From the NCBI RefSeq assembly GCF_002277895.1, contig NZ_CP022999.1, positions 930,001 to 994,000 on the forward strand: a DNA stretch of 64,000 nucleotides, given 5' to 3'. The DNA comes from Rhizobium sp. 11515TR (lineage in GTDB: Bacteria; Pseudomonadota; Alphaproteobacteria; Rhizobiales; Rhizobiaceae). The notes under the pieces were generated by a model. That model saw only the letters and a program-made list of their open reading frames with translations. It made no database searches and was not told the DNA's origin. How positions within the stretch are numbered: position 1 is the stretch's first letter; every line of letters starts with the position of its first letter. This document shows, one piece after another, positions 42,803 to 51,900 of this stretch. The translations under genes were made by a program, and so were the position numbers.

Positions 42803-44527
42803 TCAGGCAAAGTGGGCGCTCGCCTCCTTCGAGACGATATAGACCCGCAAGGGCTCACCCCGGCCTCTGACGGCGATCTCGCGGCTTTCGGTGCCGGCAA
42901 TATCTGCTTCCGAAAGCTGCGCCACCGGTTCTGAAAAGACGAGCGCGGTGTTGAACTCCTTGGCAACGCTTTCAAGGCGGCTGGCGACATTGACCGTATC
43001 GCCAATCGCCGTCACGTTCTTGACGGTGCCGTACCCCATCGAGCCTACCACAGCGAGGCCGGTATGGATGCCGATGGCGATTTCGAGCGGGGCCGCCAGT
43101 TCATCAGCGAGCTCCGCACTGAGCTTGTCGATCTCGCGGATGATCGCGGCCGCCGCCTTCAATGCCTGGCGATTGGCCTCTTTCGGGGTCGTGCGAAGGC
43201 CGAAGAGAGCCATGGCCCCATCACCGATGAACTTATCCATCCGGCCACCATTTTCCTCAACGATCCGGCCGACGATGGCGAAATAGCGATTGAGGAGGAA
43301 AACGATGTCGAAGGGCAGCCTCGATTCCGTCAACGACGTGAAATGGCGCAGATCGCAGAAGAAGACGACGATCTCCCGCTCGCGGCCAGGACTTGCCGCT
43401 TGGGTATAGACCGGGATCGTCGCCTCGACCATCGGCGTCAGCAGCGGCACAACGCTGACGTTTCCGGCCGGACGCAGCTGACAGGCAAGTCTGACATCCG
43501 GCGTGGCGCCGATACGGTTTAAGGTCTTCTGCTCCAACGGCTCGGGCGGCGGCAGATTTTCCGCCCCCTCGATGATTTGTACGCGGCAGGTGGAACATTG
43601 CCCCTTGCCGCCGCAGACCGAATAATGAGGGATACCGCCGAGACGGCTTGCCTCGAGCACGCTGAAGCCACGCGGCGCGTGCACGACTTCCCCGCCCGCA
43701 TAACGAATGGCGATCTGATATTGCCGTTCTCGCAGCCTGCGATGCGCCCGGAAGGCGAAAAGAGTGGCGATCGACAGGCTGAAGGCGCCATAGAATCCGG
43801 CGCGGTACGGCCACAAGTCTTCGGCTATCTTACCGCCGGGCGCCGAGCCAGTCTCGCCGAAGCTTCGCACATCGCTATAGTAGCCGCCCGGATAGCCGCG
43901 CTCGTCCTCCTGGGCGACCTCATGCGCCACCGTCTTGCCCATTGCGGCAAAGCCGAGTAACGCCAGAACCGGCAAAACGATGGCAAGCGATAGCATGACG
44001 GGCGCGATCGCCGTGTACCACGGGCGGTAGCGCAGCCAGAAATGAACGCCTATACACCCATGAACCCAGACGATCAGAAGGACGAGCGACTGGCGCATAC
44101 CGTTGAATGGTGACGTCACCCACAGGCTGCGCACGACCGCCTTATAGGTGTCGTGATAGCCGTAGACCTCGTGGACAACGCGTGTCGCAACGATATGGTC
44201 GATCAGCAGTAGGGGAACCAGCAGACCGGTGACGATCTGAAAAGCCTCGCCCGCCGGCATGACAAGCGTCCTGCGCTTGTAGAGCATTCGCAGCACGAGC
44301 AGGATATGCAGGATCAGCGCCCCATAGAGCAGCACGGTTCCGACCGGATTGCGCCAAACCGCCATGAACCAACGCTGCGCATGTTCGGCCATGCCGAGCG
44401 AGATCAGGCCGAGGGAATGGTTGGCCAGATGCATGATGACGAAAGCAAAAACGATCAGACCGGAGCCGAGACGGAGCTTTCGCACGAGGCGATCGGTTAT
44501 GATTGGCTTTCTTGCCTCGATGGTCAT
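42803..44527 (-). CDS. cyaC: Redox-responsive membrane adenylate cyclase, CyaC type
   Basis: 574 aa. Residues 20-260 hold six membrane helices rich in histidine (H33, H37, H74, H111, H119, H156, H162), as in the dihaem-b anchors of succinate dehydrogenases. Next comes a [2Fe-2S] ferredoxin domain with Cys 305, 311, 314 and 349 (CGGKGQCSTC ... LACQ). The class III cyclase domain (385-555) has metal Asp 392 and 436, adenine-selecting Lys 432 and Asp 510, and Asn 513/Arg 517. This is the layout of S. meliloti CyaC, reported to carry two haem b and a binuclear iron-sulfur cluster and to respond to quinone redox state. The ATG at 44527 is preferred to a GTG at 44554; neither has a strong ribosome-binding site. 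It makes cAMP in response to respiratory state. Confidence 0.88.
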   Translation of the reverse strand: MTIEARKPIITDRLVRKLRLGSGLIVFAFVIMHLANHSLGLISLGMAEHAQRWFMAVWRNPVGTVLLYGALILHILLVLRMLYKRRTLVMPAGEAFQIVTGLLVPLLLIDHIVATRVVHEVYGYHDTYKAVVRSLWVTSPFNGMRQSLVLLIVWVHGCIGVHFWLRYRPWYTAIAPVMLSLAIVLPVLALLGFAAMGKTVAHEVAQEDERGYPGGYYSDVRSFGETGSAPGGKIAEDLWPYRAGFYGAFSLSIATLFAFRAHRRLRERQYQIAIRYAGGEVVHAPRGFSVLEASRLGGIPHYSVCGGKGQCSTCRVQIIEGAENLPPPEPLEQKTLNRIGATPDVRLACQLRPAGNVSVVPLLTPMVEATIPVYTQAASPGREREIVVFFCDLRHFTSLTESRLPFDIVFLLNRYFAIVGRIVEENGGRMDKFIGDGAMALFGLRTTPKEANRQALKAAAAIIREIDKLSAELADELAAPLEIAIGIHTGLAVVGSMGYGTVKNVTAIGDTVNVASRLESVAKEFNTALVFSEPVAQLSEADIAGTESREIAVRGRGEPLRVYIVSKEASAHFA

Positions 44528-44586
44528 CAAACCCAATGTATATTGCCCGTTCACAACAGATCCGAAAACGGCTATCGCCTATTCAT

Positions 44587-44692
44587 CTACAGCGCCGCGC
44601 GTCATATATGACGCGCAAAGATCGCTGTAGCACTTAACCTGCTGCATAATTTTATCCTCAAATCGATTCCGATTTAAGGAATTATGCAGTAG
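44587..44692. repeat. Composite palindromic element (two adjacent hairpins)
   Basis: Hairpin 1: CTACAGCG (44587-44594) pairs with CGCTGTAG (44623-44630) and encloses the perfect 20-base palindrome GCGCGTCATATATGACGCGC (44597-44616). Hairpin 2: CTGCTGCATAATT (44639-44651) pairs with AATTATGCAGTAG (44680-44692), with inner pairing of AAATCG and CGATTT. Both lie in the 302-base gap between the divergent cyaC and glycosyltransferase genes. From memory, near-identical sequence pairs occur many times between genes in Rhizobium and Agrobacterium, so this is probably a member of a dispersed intergenic repeat family. No second copy was found in this window. Confidence 0.7.
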
Positions 44693-44699
44693 CCGCAAC

Positions 44700-44728
44700 G
44701 CCGCATACTGTCGAGGATGCGGCTTTTT
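44700..44728 (+). terminator. Orphan rho-independent terminator, possible small RNA end
   Basis: GCCGCAT (44700-44706) pairs with ATGCGGC (44717-44723) and is followed by TTTTT. It points along the plus strand, yet no plus-strand gene ends nearby: upstream lies minus-strand cyaC, and the next plus-strand gene starts 101 bases downstream. Either it ends a short transcript that includes the composite repeat at 44587-44692, or it lies in the leader of the downstream gene as an attenuator. Confidence 0.6.
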
Positions 44729-44829
44729 GAAGCAGGGACCTTATTGTCACGCAACCGGTCGGAATTCGGGCAATCTTTTCACGATTCGGGTTCCTGCCAT
44801 CACTTAATCGTCAACCGTGTGACGACATC

Positions 44830-45927
44830 ATGAAGATTGCCTTTTACGCTCCCTTGAAGTCACCTGCCCATTCGGTCCCGTCCGGCGACCGGCTGATGGC
44901 CCGCCAGATCACCGCAGCATTGAAGATGGCGGGGCATGAGGTCGAAGTCGCTTCTGAATTGCGCAGTTTCACGCCCACCCCGGAAGCCGGCCCACGCATG
45001 GAAATCGCCCGGCAGGCGCAAGCCGAAGCAGGCCGTCTGATCGAGCGCTGGCAGAGCGAGGCAGCGCCCGATCTGTGGTTTACCTATCATCCCTATTACA
45101 AAACGCCCGATCTCATCGGTCCACCCATCGCCAGGACGCTTAACATCCCCTATGTGACGGCCGAGGCCTCCTACTCCCGCCGTCATGACGAGACCGGCTG
45201 GAGCGAGAACCAGCGCCTTATCGCCGATGCGGTAAGGCTTGCCGCCGTCAATCTGTGCTTTACCGAGCGGGACCGGATCGGTTTGCTCGATGCGATCCCC
45301 GATGGCCGCTACGAGCGCTTCCTGCCCTTCATCGATACCGCACCCTTCGCCCGCTTGTCCTCCGATCCGCGACGGCTGATTACCGTGGCAATGCTGCGCA
45401 AGGGCGACAAGTTTGACAGCTACGCCATGCTGGCGGGTGCGCTTGATCTTATCCGCGATCAGGATTGGACCTTGACTATCATTGGCGACGGGCCGATGCG
45501 GGCCGAGGCAAGGTCGTTGTTTTCCACATTCGGCGAAAGCCGCATCATCTGGCGCGGAGAGCGTTCCACCGCAGAGATCGCGCAAGAACTGGCGACCGCC
45601 GGCCTCTATGTCTGGCCCGGCTGCAACGAAGCCTATGGCCTCGCCTATCTGGAGGCGCAGGCGGCGGGCCTGCCCGTCGTCGCGCAGGCAACGGCCGGCG
45701 TGCCGGAGGTGGTGATGGCGGATAAGACAGGACTTCTAACACCAGAGGGCGATATCGAGGCCTATGCCAATGCCATCGCTCGACTTTTGAACGATCAGAA
45801 CTCGCGGCAGACCATGGCGGACGCAGCCTATGACTTCGTGCATCAAGAGCGTTCCTTGACCGCCGCATCGCAGCGATTGGAAACCATTCTTCGAAACCAT
45901 CTGGGAGACACCTATTATGAGCGATAG
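44830..45927 (+). CDS. Glycosyltransferase, family GT4-like
   Basis: 365 aa, GT-B fold. The N-terminus MKIAFYAPLKSPAHSVPSGDR and the donor-binding domain (LITVAMLRKGDKFDSYAML, LTIIGDGPMRAE, and the acidic pair in CNEAYGLAYLEAQAAGLPVV) are GT4 features. It is soluble or peripheral. The ATG at 44830 has no obvious strong ribosome-binding site. The stop overlaps the next gene by 11 bases, so the pair is coupled. Together with the deacetylase it probably assembles or edits a cell-surface glycan. Confidence 0.85.
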   Translation: MKIAFYAPLKSPAHSVPSGDRLMARQITAALKMAGHEVEVASELRSFTPTPEAGPRMEIARQAQAEAGRLIERWQSEAAPDLWFTYHPYYKTPDLIGPPIARTLNIPYVTAEASYSRRHDETGWSENQRLIADAVRLAAVNLCFTERDRIGLLDAIPDGRYERFLPFIDTAPFARLSSDPRRLITVAMLRKGDKFDSYAMLAGALDLIRDQDWTLTIIGDGPMRAEARSLFSTFGESRIIWRGERSTAEIAQELATAGLYVWPGCNEAYGLAYLEAQAAGLPVVAQATAGVPEVVMADKTGLLTPEGDIEAYANAIARLLNDQNSRQTMADAAYDFVHQERSLTAASQRLETILRNHLGDTYYER

Positions 45928-46663
45928 AGCCGATTGGCAGCCCCTGCGTGACGAGCTGCGGCGATGGAGCGAGGCCGGACGAAAGGTAAAACTCTGGTTC
46001 CGCGACGATGACGCCATCGAGCCGACCCCTGCCCTCGACCGGCTTCTATCGCTTGCCAATCGTTTCGACGTGCCGATGGCTCTTGCGATCATTCCGGGGC
46101 CGACGGGCGAGGCACTCGCCGAACGTCTGGCGCGGGAAAGCCGCATCACTGCCACGGTGCATGGCTGGACGCATCAAAACTATGCTCCTGACGAGACCAA
46201 GAAGCAGGAACTCGGTCTGCATCGGCCACAGGCAATCGTGCTCGACGAGCTGCATCGCGGCTTTGACAAGCTCGAAGCTCTTTATGGCAAGCAGTTCGTA
46301 CCGCTGCTGGTGCCGCCGTGGAACCGGATCGACGATGCGCTGCTGCTGCATCTCGCCCCCTTCGGCTATCGCGCCGTCTCCGTTTTTGGATTGGCAAAGC
46401 AGGCCCCTATCGGCCTGATCAACACGCATATCGATATCATGAGATGGCACGGTGTACGTGGCGGTTTACCGCATGCCGAAGTAATCGCACGTCTCGTTGA
46501 AGAACTCCGGATCCGTTTCGACGGCCATGACGAACCGATCGGGGTGATGACGCACCACCTCGTCCATGACGATCTCGCCTGGGATTTCGTCGAGACATTG
46601 TTCGAGGAAACGGTCGACCATGCCGCCATCGAATGGCGGCCGGTCGACCATTTCATACCCTAG
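45917..46663 (+). CDS. Polysaccharide-deacetylase-family protein
   Basis: 248 aa. The NodB/carbohydrate esterase 4-like fold is suggested by LWFRDDDAIEPTPAL (catalytic/metal Asp), VHGWTHQNY (metal His) and LVPPWNRID (the usual PPW/R segment). GVMTHHLVHDD supplies a late catalytic His. It has no signal peptide, so it would act in the cytoplasm, on a lipid-linked or free sugar intermediate, rather than on peptidoglycan outside. GGGAG before the ATG and the 11-base overlap with the glycosyltransferase gene indicate one operon. Confidence 0.82.
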   Translation: MSDRADWQPLRDELRRWSEAGRKVKLWFRDDDAIEPTPALDRLLSLANRFDVPMALAIIPGPTGEALAERLARESRITATVHGWTHQNYAPDETKKQELGLHRPQAIVLDELHRGFDKLEALYGKQFVPLLVPPWNRIDDALLLHLAPFGYRAVSVFGLAKQAPIGLINTHIDIMRWHGVRGGLPHAEVIARLVEELRIRFDGHDEPIGVMTHHLVHDDLAWDFVETLFEETVDHAAIEWRPVDHFIP

Positions 46664-46677
46664 CCGCCGTGTTGCGC

Positions 46678-47115
46678 TCAGCTAAGTTCCTGGGCAAGCC
46701 CGATGAGGAGCCCTTCAGGCCCGCGGATATAGCAGAGGCGATATGTGTTGCCATACTGGACCACCTCGCCGACGAGCTGCGCGCCGCGCATGCGGAGCCT
46801 TTCAAGGGTGTCGTCGATGTCGTCCACGGCAAACATGACGCGGAGATAGCCCAAAGCGTTGACCGGGGCGTTGCGATGATCCGCGATGACAGGCGGCGCA
46901 AGGAAACGGGAGAGCTCGAGTCGGCTGTGGCCGTCCGGCGTGCGCATCATGGCAATTTCGACGCGCTGATCGCCGAGCCCGGTGATACGCCCCGCCCACT
47001 CTCCCTCAATCGTCGCCTGCCCTTCGAGCTCAAGGCCAAGTTCGCGAAAGAAATCAATCGCCCCTGCCAGGTCTTCGACGACGATTCCGACATTATCCAT
47101 CCGTTTGACGGCCAT
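46678..47115 (-). CDS. VOC (glyoxalase/bleomycin-resistance-like) family protein
   Basis: 145 aa, a single vicinal-oxygen-chelate module with the usual start VKRMDNVGIVVEDLAGAIDFF and a second half ending YIRGPEGLLIGLAQEL. Candidate metal ligands are few: the Glu near the end of EGLLIGLAQE and a polar residue on the first strand. The family is broad (glyoxalase I, dioxygenases, resistance proteins) and no substrate can be named. GGAGG precedes the ATG. It lies 79 bases downstream of the MBL-fold gene on the same strand and may be co-transcribed with it; it converges with the deacetylase gene. Confidence 0.8.
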   Translation of the reverse strand: MAVKRMDNVGIVVEDLAGAIDFFRELGLELEGQATIEGEWAGRITGLGDQRVEIAMMRTPDGHSRLELSRFLAPPVIADHRNAPVNALGYLRVMFAVDDIDDTLERLRMRGAQLVGEVVQYGNTYRLCYIRGPEGLLIGLAQELS

Positions 47116-47194
47116 GCTTGCAACCTCCAGGGCATCGGTCCAGCCTACAAGCTGTCGCCTGATCTAACAATGGATGTTCGCCGCCAACGGCCTC

Positions 47195-48025
47195 TCAGAG
47201 CTGCAGCGATTGCCCGTCAAAGGCGAAGAACGCCTCGGGGAAGCTCTTCTGCGCGTCGCGCTGCATGTCATCCAGTTCGCGATCCGTGCGGCCGGGCGCA
47301 TGATGGAACATGGCAAGCCGCTTGGCGCCAGCCTTCTTGGCGAGCTTGATGCCCTCCTGCCATGTGGAATGGCCAAAACCCAGATATTTCTGCATCTCCG
47401 TTTCGAGATAGGTCGCATCGTAGATGGCAAGATCTGCATCCGCCATTAGCTCAAGCGCCGCCTCATCGAGTTTGCCTGCCACATGCTCGGTATCATAGAC
47501 CATGGCGATCACCCGGCCCGCCCATTCGATGCGATAGCCGATACAGCCGCCGGGATGATTCAGCCTCGTGGTATGGATGACGATGCCCGGATGCGGCTTC
47601 AACGTATCGCCGGCGGCGAAATCACGGAAATTCATCGCCGCGCGACAGATATCGGGTTCGACGGGGAACCATGGCGGCCGCATGAACTGGCCGATCAGCT
47701 GCCGCGTCGTCGTCTTGCCCGCCAGATGGCCCGACCAGAGATCGACGCTGACGCGCGGATCGTATATCGCGTTGAAGAAAGGCAAACCGATGATGTGATC
47801 GTAGTGGGAGTGGGTAAAGAAGAGATCGATGTTGCGGACCTCCTCCTTGGCAAGAGACGCGGCCGCTTCACGCAAACCCGTTCCGGCGTCGAATAAGATA
47901 TGCCTGCCGTCATGCCGTAACTCAATGCACGACGTGTTACCGCCGTACCGCTCAAATTCCGGTCCCGATACAGGGATGCTCCCCCGCACGCCCCAAAATT
48001 TCAGCTCAAAACTATCGTTGTTCAT
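47195..48025 (-). CDS. Metallo-beta-lactamase-fold hydrolase
   Basis: 276 aa. The zinc motif THSHYDH (71-77) gives the H-x-H-x-D-H signature; further ligands are His in HPGGCIGYRI, Asp in YDTEH and a late His in MFHHAPGR. The start FWGVRGSIPVSGPEFERYGGNTSC is typical of a subgroup annotated as MBL-fold hydrolase, related to RNase Z and to class II cyclic-nucleotide phosphodiesterases. Given the three cyclase-type genes nearby, a phosphodiesterase role deserves testing, but sequence does not prove it. The ATG at 48025 is supported by alignment of the first strand rather than by a ribosome-binding site. Confidence 0.82.
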   Translation of the reverse strand: MNNDSFELKFWGVRGSIPVSGPEFERYGGNTSCIELRHDGRHILFDAGTGLREAAASLAKEEVRNIDLFFTHSHYDHIIGLPFFNAIYDPRVSVDLWSGHLAGKTTTRQLIGQFMRPPWFPVEPDICRAAMNFRDFAAGDTLKPHPGIVIHTTRLNHPGGCIGYRIEWAGRVIAMVYDTEHVAGKLDEAALELMADADLAIYDATYLETEMQKYLGFGHSTWQEGIKLAKKAGAKRLAMFHHAPGRTDRELDDMQRDAQKSFPEAFFAFDGQSLQL

Positions 48026-48328
48026 GGAAGTTTTTACACCATTCCCCTTTCGGTCAAAAAAAGCACACTTTTGCTATCGTGCGAAGCCAGCAATTTCTAA
48101 AAGTCGTGCAGTGGTAAAAACTGGATCTCATCGGTCAGCCGACACAGATCGTTGGGCGGATTGCCGCCAACGGATCGCACAGACCTAATATAGGTATGAA
48201 ATGGCAGAATAGATAAGAGACGGGAATTTGCGTGTGGTTCTGATGGGCTAATCTATATTAGACCGCAACGAAATGCGAACCTTTGCGAGAGACTGAGAAG
48301 ATTTGGCCGAGACTTGCGCGCTTCTATC
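48026..48328. promoter_or_regulatory. Intergenic region with two palindromes upstream of the MBL gene
   Basis: 303 bases with no gene. It holds the promoter of the MBL-fold gene and the end of the MarR-like gene, both on the minus strand. Two AT-rich palindromes stand out: ACCTA-ATA-TAGGT (48183-48195) and CTAAT-CTAT-ATTAG (48248-48261), 52 bases apart and sharing a CTAAT...TAG core. They may be operator sites; the MarR-like protein is one candidate. Confidence 0.4.
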
Positions 48329-48856
48329 CTAGAGCGTGGCGGCCGAACGTGCCGCCTGTTCGTAATAACCAGACAATGCCCTCAGATGCGAAGCGATATC
48401 GGAGAGATCGTCTTGCGAGAGACCCGATACTTTCGTTGCCTCAACCAATAGCCGCTCGCGAATTTCGGTATAGCGCTTCAGCGCGTCCAGTCCCTTATCG
48501 GTGACCCGGATGGTCTTTTCCTTGCCGGCCTTGCCGCTCTTGACGAGGCCAGCCGCCTCGAGCTTCTTGATGGCATAATTGGCGACATGCGTATCTTCGA
48601 TATCGAGGACGAGGCAGAGATCGGCGAGCGTTTTCGGCCGATCGCGATGCCGCACCGAATGGATGATCAAGATCTCAATCGGCGAAAGGCCAGGCACGCC
48701 GGCCGCTGCCATGCAGCGCACCAGCCATCGATTGAAGGCATGGGAAAAGAGGATCGACCCGTATTCCAGCTCCGACAGAGCCGGCGAGCTGCCGCCTGCA
48801 AGATGGGCCGACGATACGATCAATTCGCGTCGCTTACTCTTTTCCTCGGACGTCAC
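48329..48856 (-). CDS. MarR-like winged-helix regulator
   Basis: 175 aa. The central part (about 55-140) is a winged helix of the MarR type: LSPIEILIIHSVRHRD, then KTLADLCLVLDIEDTHVANYAIKKLEAAGLV, and the wing GKEKTIRVTDKGLDALKRY. The start is GTG at 48856 with AAGGAG 8 bases upstream. It follows the hydantoinase/oxoprolinase gene by 83 bases on the same strand, so it is probably the local regulator of that pathway and of the Liv transporter. The ligand is unknown. Confidence 0.82.
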   Translation of the reverse strand: MTSEEKSKRRELIVSSAHLAGGSSPALSELEYGSILFSHAFNRWLVRCMAAAGVPGLSPIEILIIHSVRHRDRPKTLADLCLVLDIEDTHVANYAIKKLEAAGLVKSGKAGKEKTIRVTDKGLDALKRYTEIRERLLVEATKVSGLSQDDLSDIASHLRALSGYYEQAARSAATL

Positions 48857-48939
48857 CTGAAAACTCCTTCGAACCGGATCAAGGCCCAGCAGATTCGACG
48901 GGCCGAGCGATCAAGGCCGCTCGACCCAGCATCACATTG

Positions 48940-51900
48940 CTATTCGTCCCGTTTTCCGTAGCCACCGCCAGTGGGAGTGACGACCGTAAAGGCTTCGCCA
49001 GCTTCGAGGATGGTATGGGCCGAGCCGATCAGTTCCTCGATCTTGCCATCGTTGCGACGGACATAATTGCGGCCGGTCTGTCCGGCTTCGCCGCCCTTGA
49101 TGCCGAAGGGCGCCACGCGCCTGTGGCCCGACAGGATGGCGAATTCCAGCTTTTCGCGCGTGCGGATAGTACGCTGCGTGCCGTTGCCGGCGCTCCATTT
49201 GCCGCGGCCGCCGGAGTTCGGACGAATGTGGAAATCCTCCAGCACCACCGGGAAGCGCGTCTCGAGGATTTCGGGATCGGTGAGACGCGAGTTGGTCATA
49301 TGCGTGTGAACAGCGTCAGCGCCATTGAAGCCCGGTCCTGCCGGCGCACCGGAGCAGATCGTCTCGTAGTACTGATAGACATCGTTGCCGAAGGTCAGGT
49401 TGTTCATCGTACCCTGAGCTGCGGCAAGCGCCTCGACCGCGCCGAACAGGCAGTTAGTCACGGCCTGGCTCACCTCGACATTGCCGGCGACAACGGCCGC
49501 CGGATATTTCGGCGTCAGCATCGTGCCTTCGGGGATGATGATGCGGATCGGCCGGAGGCAGCCGGCATTCATCGGAATGTCGGCCTCGACGAGCACACGG
49601 AAGACATAGAGGACGGCGGCGCGTGTGACGGGCTGCGGCGCATTGAAATTGTCCGGGCGCTGCGCGGACGTGCCGGTGAAATCGACCGTCGCCTCGCGCT
49701 TGTCCTTGTCGATCGAGATCTTGACGACGATCTTGCAGCCCTGATCCATTTCGTAGCTGAATTCGCCGCCCGACAGACGATCGAGGACCCGACGCACGCT
49801 TTCCGCTGCATTATCCTGAACATGACCCATATAGGCGTCGACGACATCTTCGCCGAAGAGCGTGATCATCTTCTTCAGCTCGGCGACACCCTTTTCATTG
49901 GCGGCGACCTGGGCCTTGAGATCGTTGATATTCTGCGCCAGCGTGCGCACCGGATAGCGGGCGCCCGTCAAAAGCTTGGTAAGCTCCGCTTCACAGAAGC
50001 GGCCGCGATCGAGCAGCTTGAAATTGTCGATATAGACGCCTTCCTCCTCGATATGGGTGGCAAGTGGCGACATCGATCCCGGCGAAATGCCGCCGATATC
50101 GGCGTGATGGCCGCGGCTGGCGACCCAGAAGCGGATCTTCTGACCCGCATCGTCAAAGACCGGGGTACAGACCGTGAGGTCAGGCAGATGCGTGCCGCCA
50201 TTATAGGGCGCATTGATGAGGAAGACGTCGCCCGGATGGATGACGGCGTTTTCGCGGATCGCGGTTGCGACCGACGCATCCATCGAGCCCAGATGAACCG
50301 GCATATGCGGCGCGTTGGCGACCAGATTGCCTTCCGCATCGAAGACGGCGCAGGAGAAATCCAGCCGCTCCTTGATATTGACCGAATAGGCCGTGTTTTG
50401 CAGCGTCATGCCCATCTGCTCGGCGATCGACATGAAAAGATTGTTGAAAATCTCCAACATCACCGGATCGGCCTTGGTGCCGATGGCATTGCGCTCGGGC
50501 AGCGCCTTGATGCGCGTGAGGACGATATGATCCCTCGCGGTCAGCTGCGCCTGCCAGCCGTCCTCGATGACGATCGTCTGGTTCGGCTCGATGATGATGG
50601 CCGGACCGGTCACGGTCTGGCCGGGCTTGATCGCCTGACGCAGGACGACGGCCGCATCGTGATCTGCTCCGTTGGAGTAGAAGGAGGTGCGCCTCACAGC
50701 CTCGGCTTCACCTTCGGCTCTCGTCTCCAGCTCGACTGTGATATCGGCGGCAGCGCCGCCGATCGTTTCAATTTCGACGGCCTCCACGACCAGAGGCTTG
50801 TCTTCGGCAACGAAGCCGAAGCGGCGCTTGTGCAGCGTCTCGAATTGGCTGCGCAGCCGCGAGGGCTTGTCGATCTCGGGGAAAGTCGTTTCGACCGCCA
50901 GCAGCGTATCGGTGCCAGCATAGCGGATATGGGCGCGCTGGACCGTCTTGATCTCGGCCGTTGCGACACCTTGGGCTTCCAATTCGGGCACGCATTCGCC
51001 ACGCAGTTCGCTGCCAAGCGCTGCGATGGCGGCTGGTGCGGCATCATCGAGGGAAACGCCGAGTGCCTTCTGGCGCGTTGCGCGGATATCGGCAAGGCCC
51101 ATGCCATAGGCGGAGAGAAGGCCGGACATCGGATGCAGAAGGATGCTCTTCATGCCGAGCGCATCGGCCACCAGACAGGCATGCTGGCCACCGGCGCCGC
51201 CGAAGCAGTTGAGCGCATAGCGCGTCACGTCATAGCCGCGCTGCACGGAGATTTTCTTGATCGCCTCGACCATATTGGCAACCGCGATGCGGATAAAGCC
51301 GTCGGCAACGTCCTCCGGGCTTCGCCCATCGCCAATTTCGGCTGCGAGGGATGCGAACTTGGTCCGCACCGTCTCGACATCGAGCGGCTGATCCTGGTTG
51401 GGTCCAAAAATGGAGGGGAAGAATTCCGGCAGCAGCTTGCCGGCCATGACATTGGCATCGGTGACCGCCAGCGGACCGCCATTGCGATAGCAGGCCGGCC
51501 CCGGAAAGGCGCCGGCAGAATCTGGGCCGACGCGGAAGCGATCACCATCGAAATGCAGGATCGAACCGCCGCCGGCCGCGACAGTGTGGATCAGCATCAT
51601 CGGCGCACGGACGCGGACGCCCGCCACCTCCGTCTCGAAGGCGCGCTCATATTCGCCATCGAAATGCGCCACATCCGTCGAGGTGCCGCCCATGTCGAAG
51701 CCAATGACATTGGCAAAACCCGCCTGCTCGCCGGTTTTCGCAAGGCCGACCACGCCGCCAGCCGGACCCGAAAGGATCGCGTCCTTGCCCTGGAACATGT
51801 CGGCGGCCGTCAATCCGCCTGACGACATCATGAACATGACGCGCGCGCCGGTGCGCTCGACATCGAGCTCATCGCAGACCTGGCGGATGTAGCGGCCGAG

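Noticed and set aside
48937..51822. 961-codon open frame on the plus strand opposite the hydantoinase gene
   Set aside because: It mirrors the minus-strand gene, is rich in Asp/Arg/His/Ile strings typical of antisense frames in GC-rich DNA, has no recognisable domain and lacks a ribosome-binding site.
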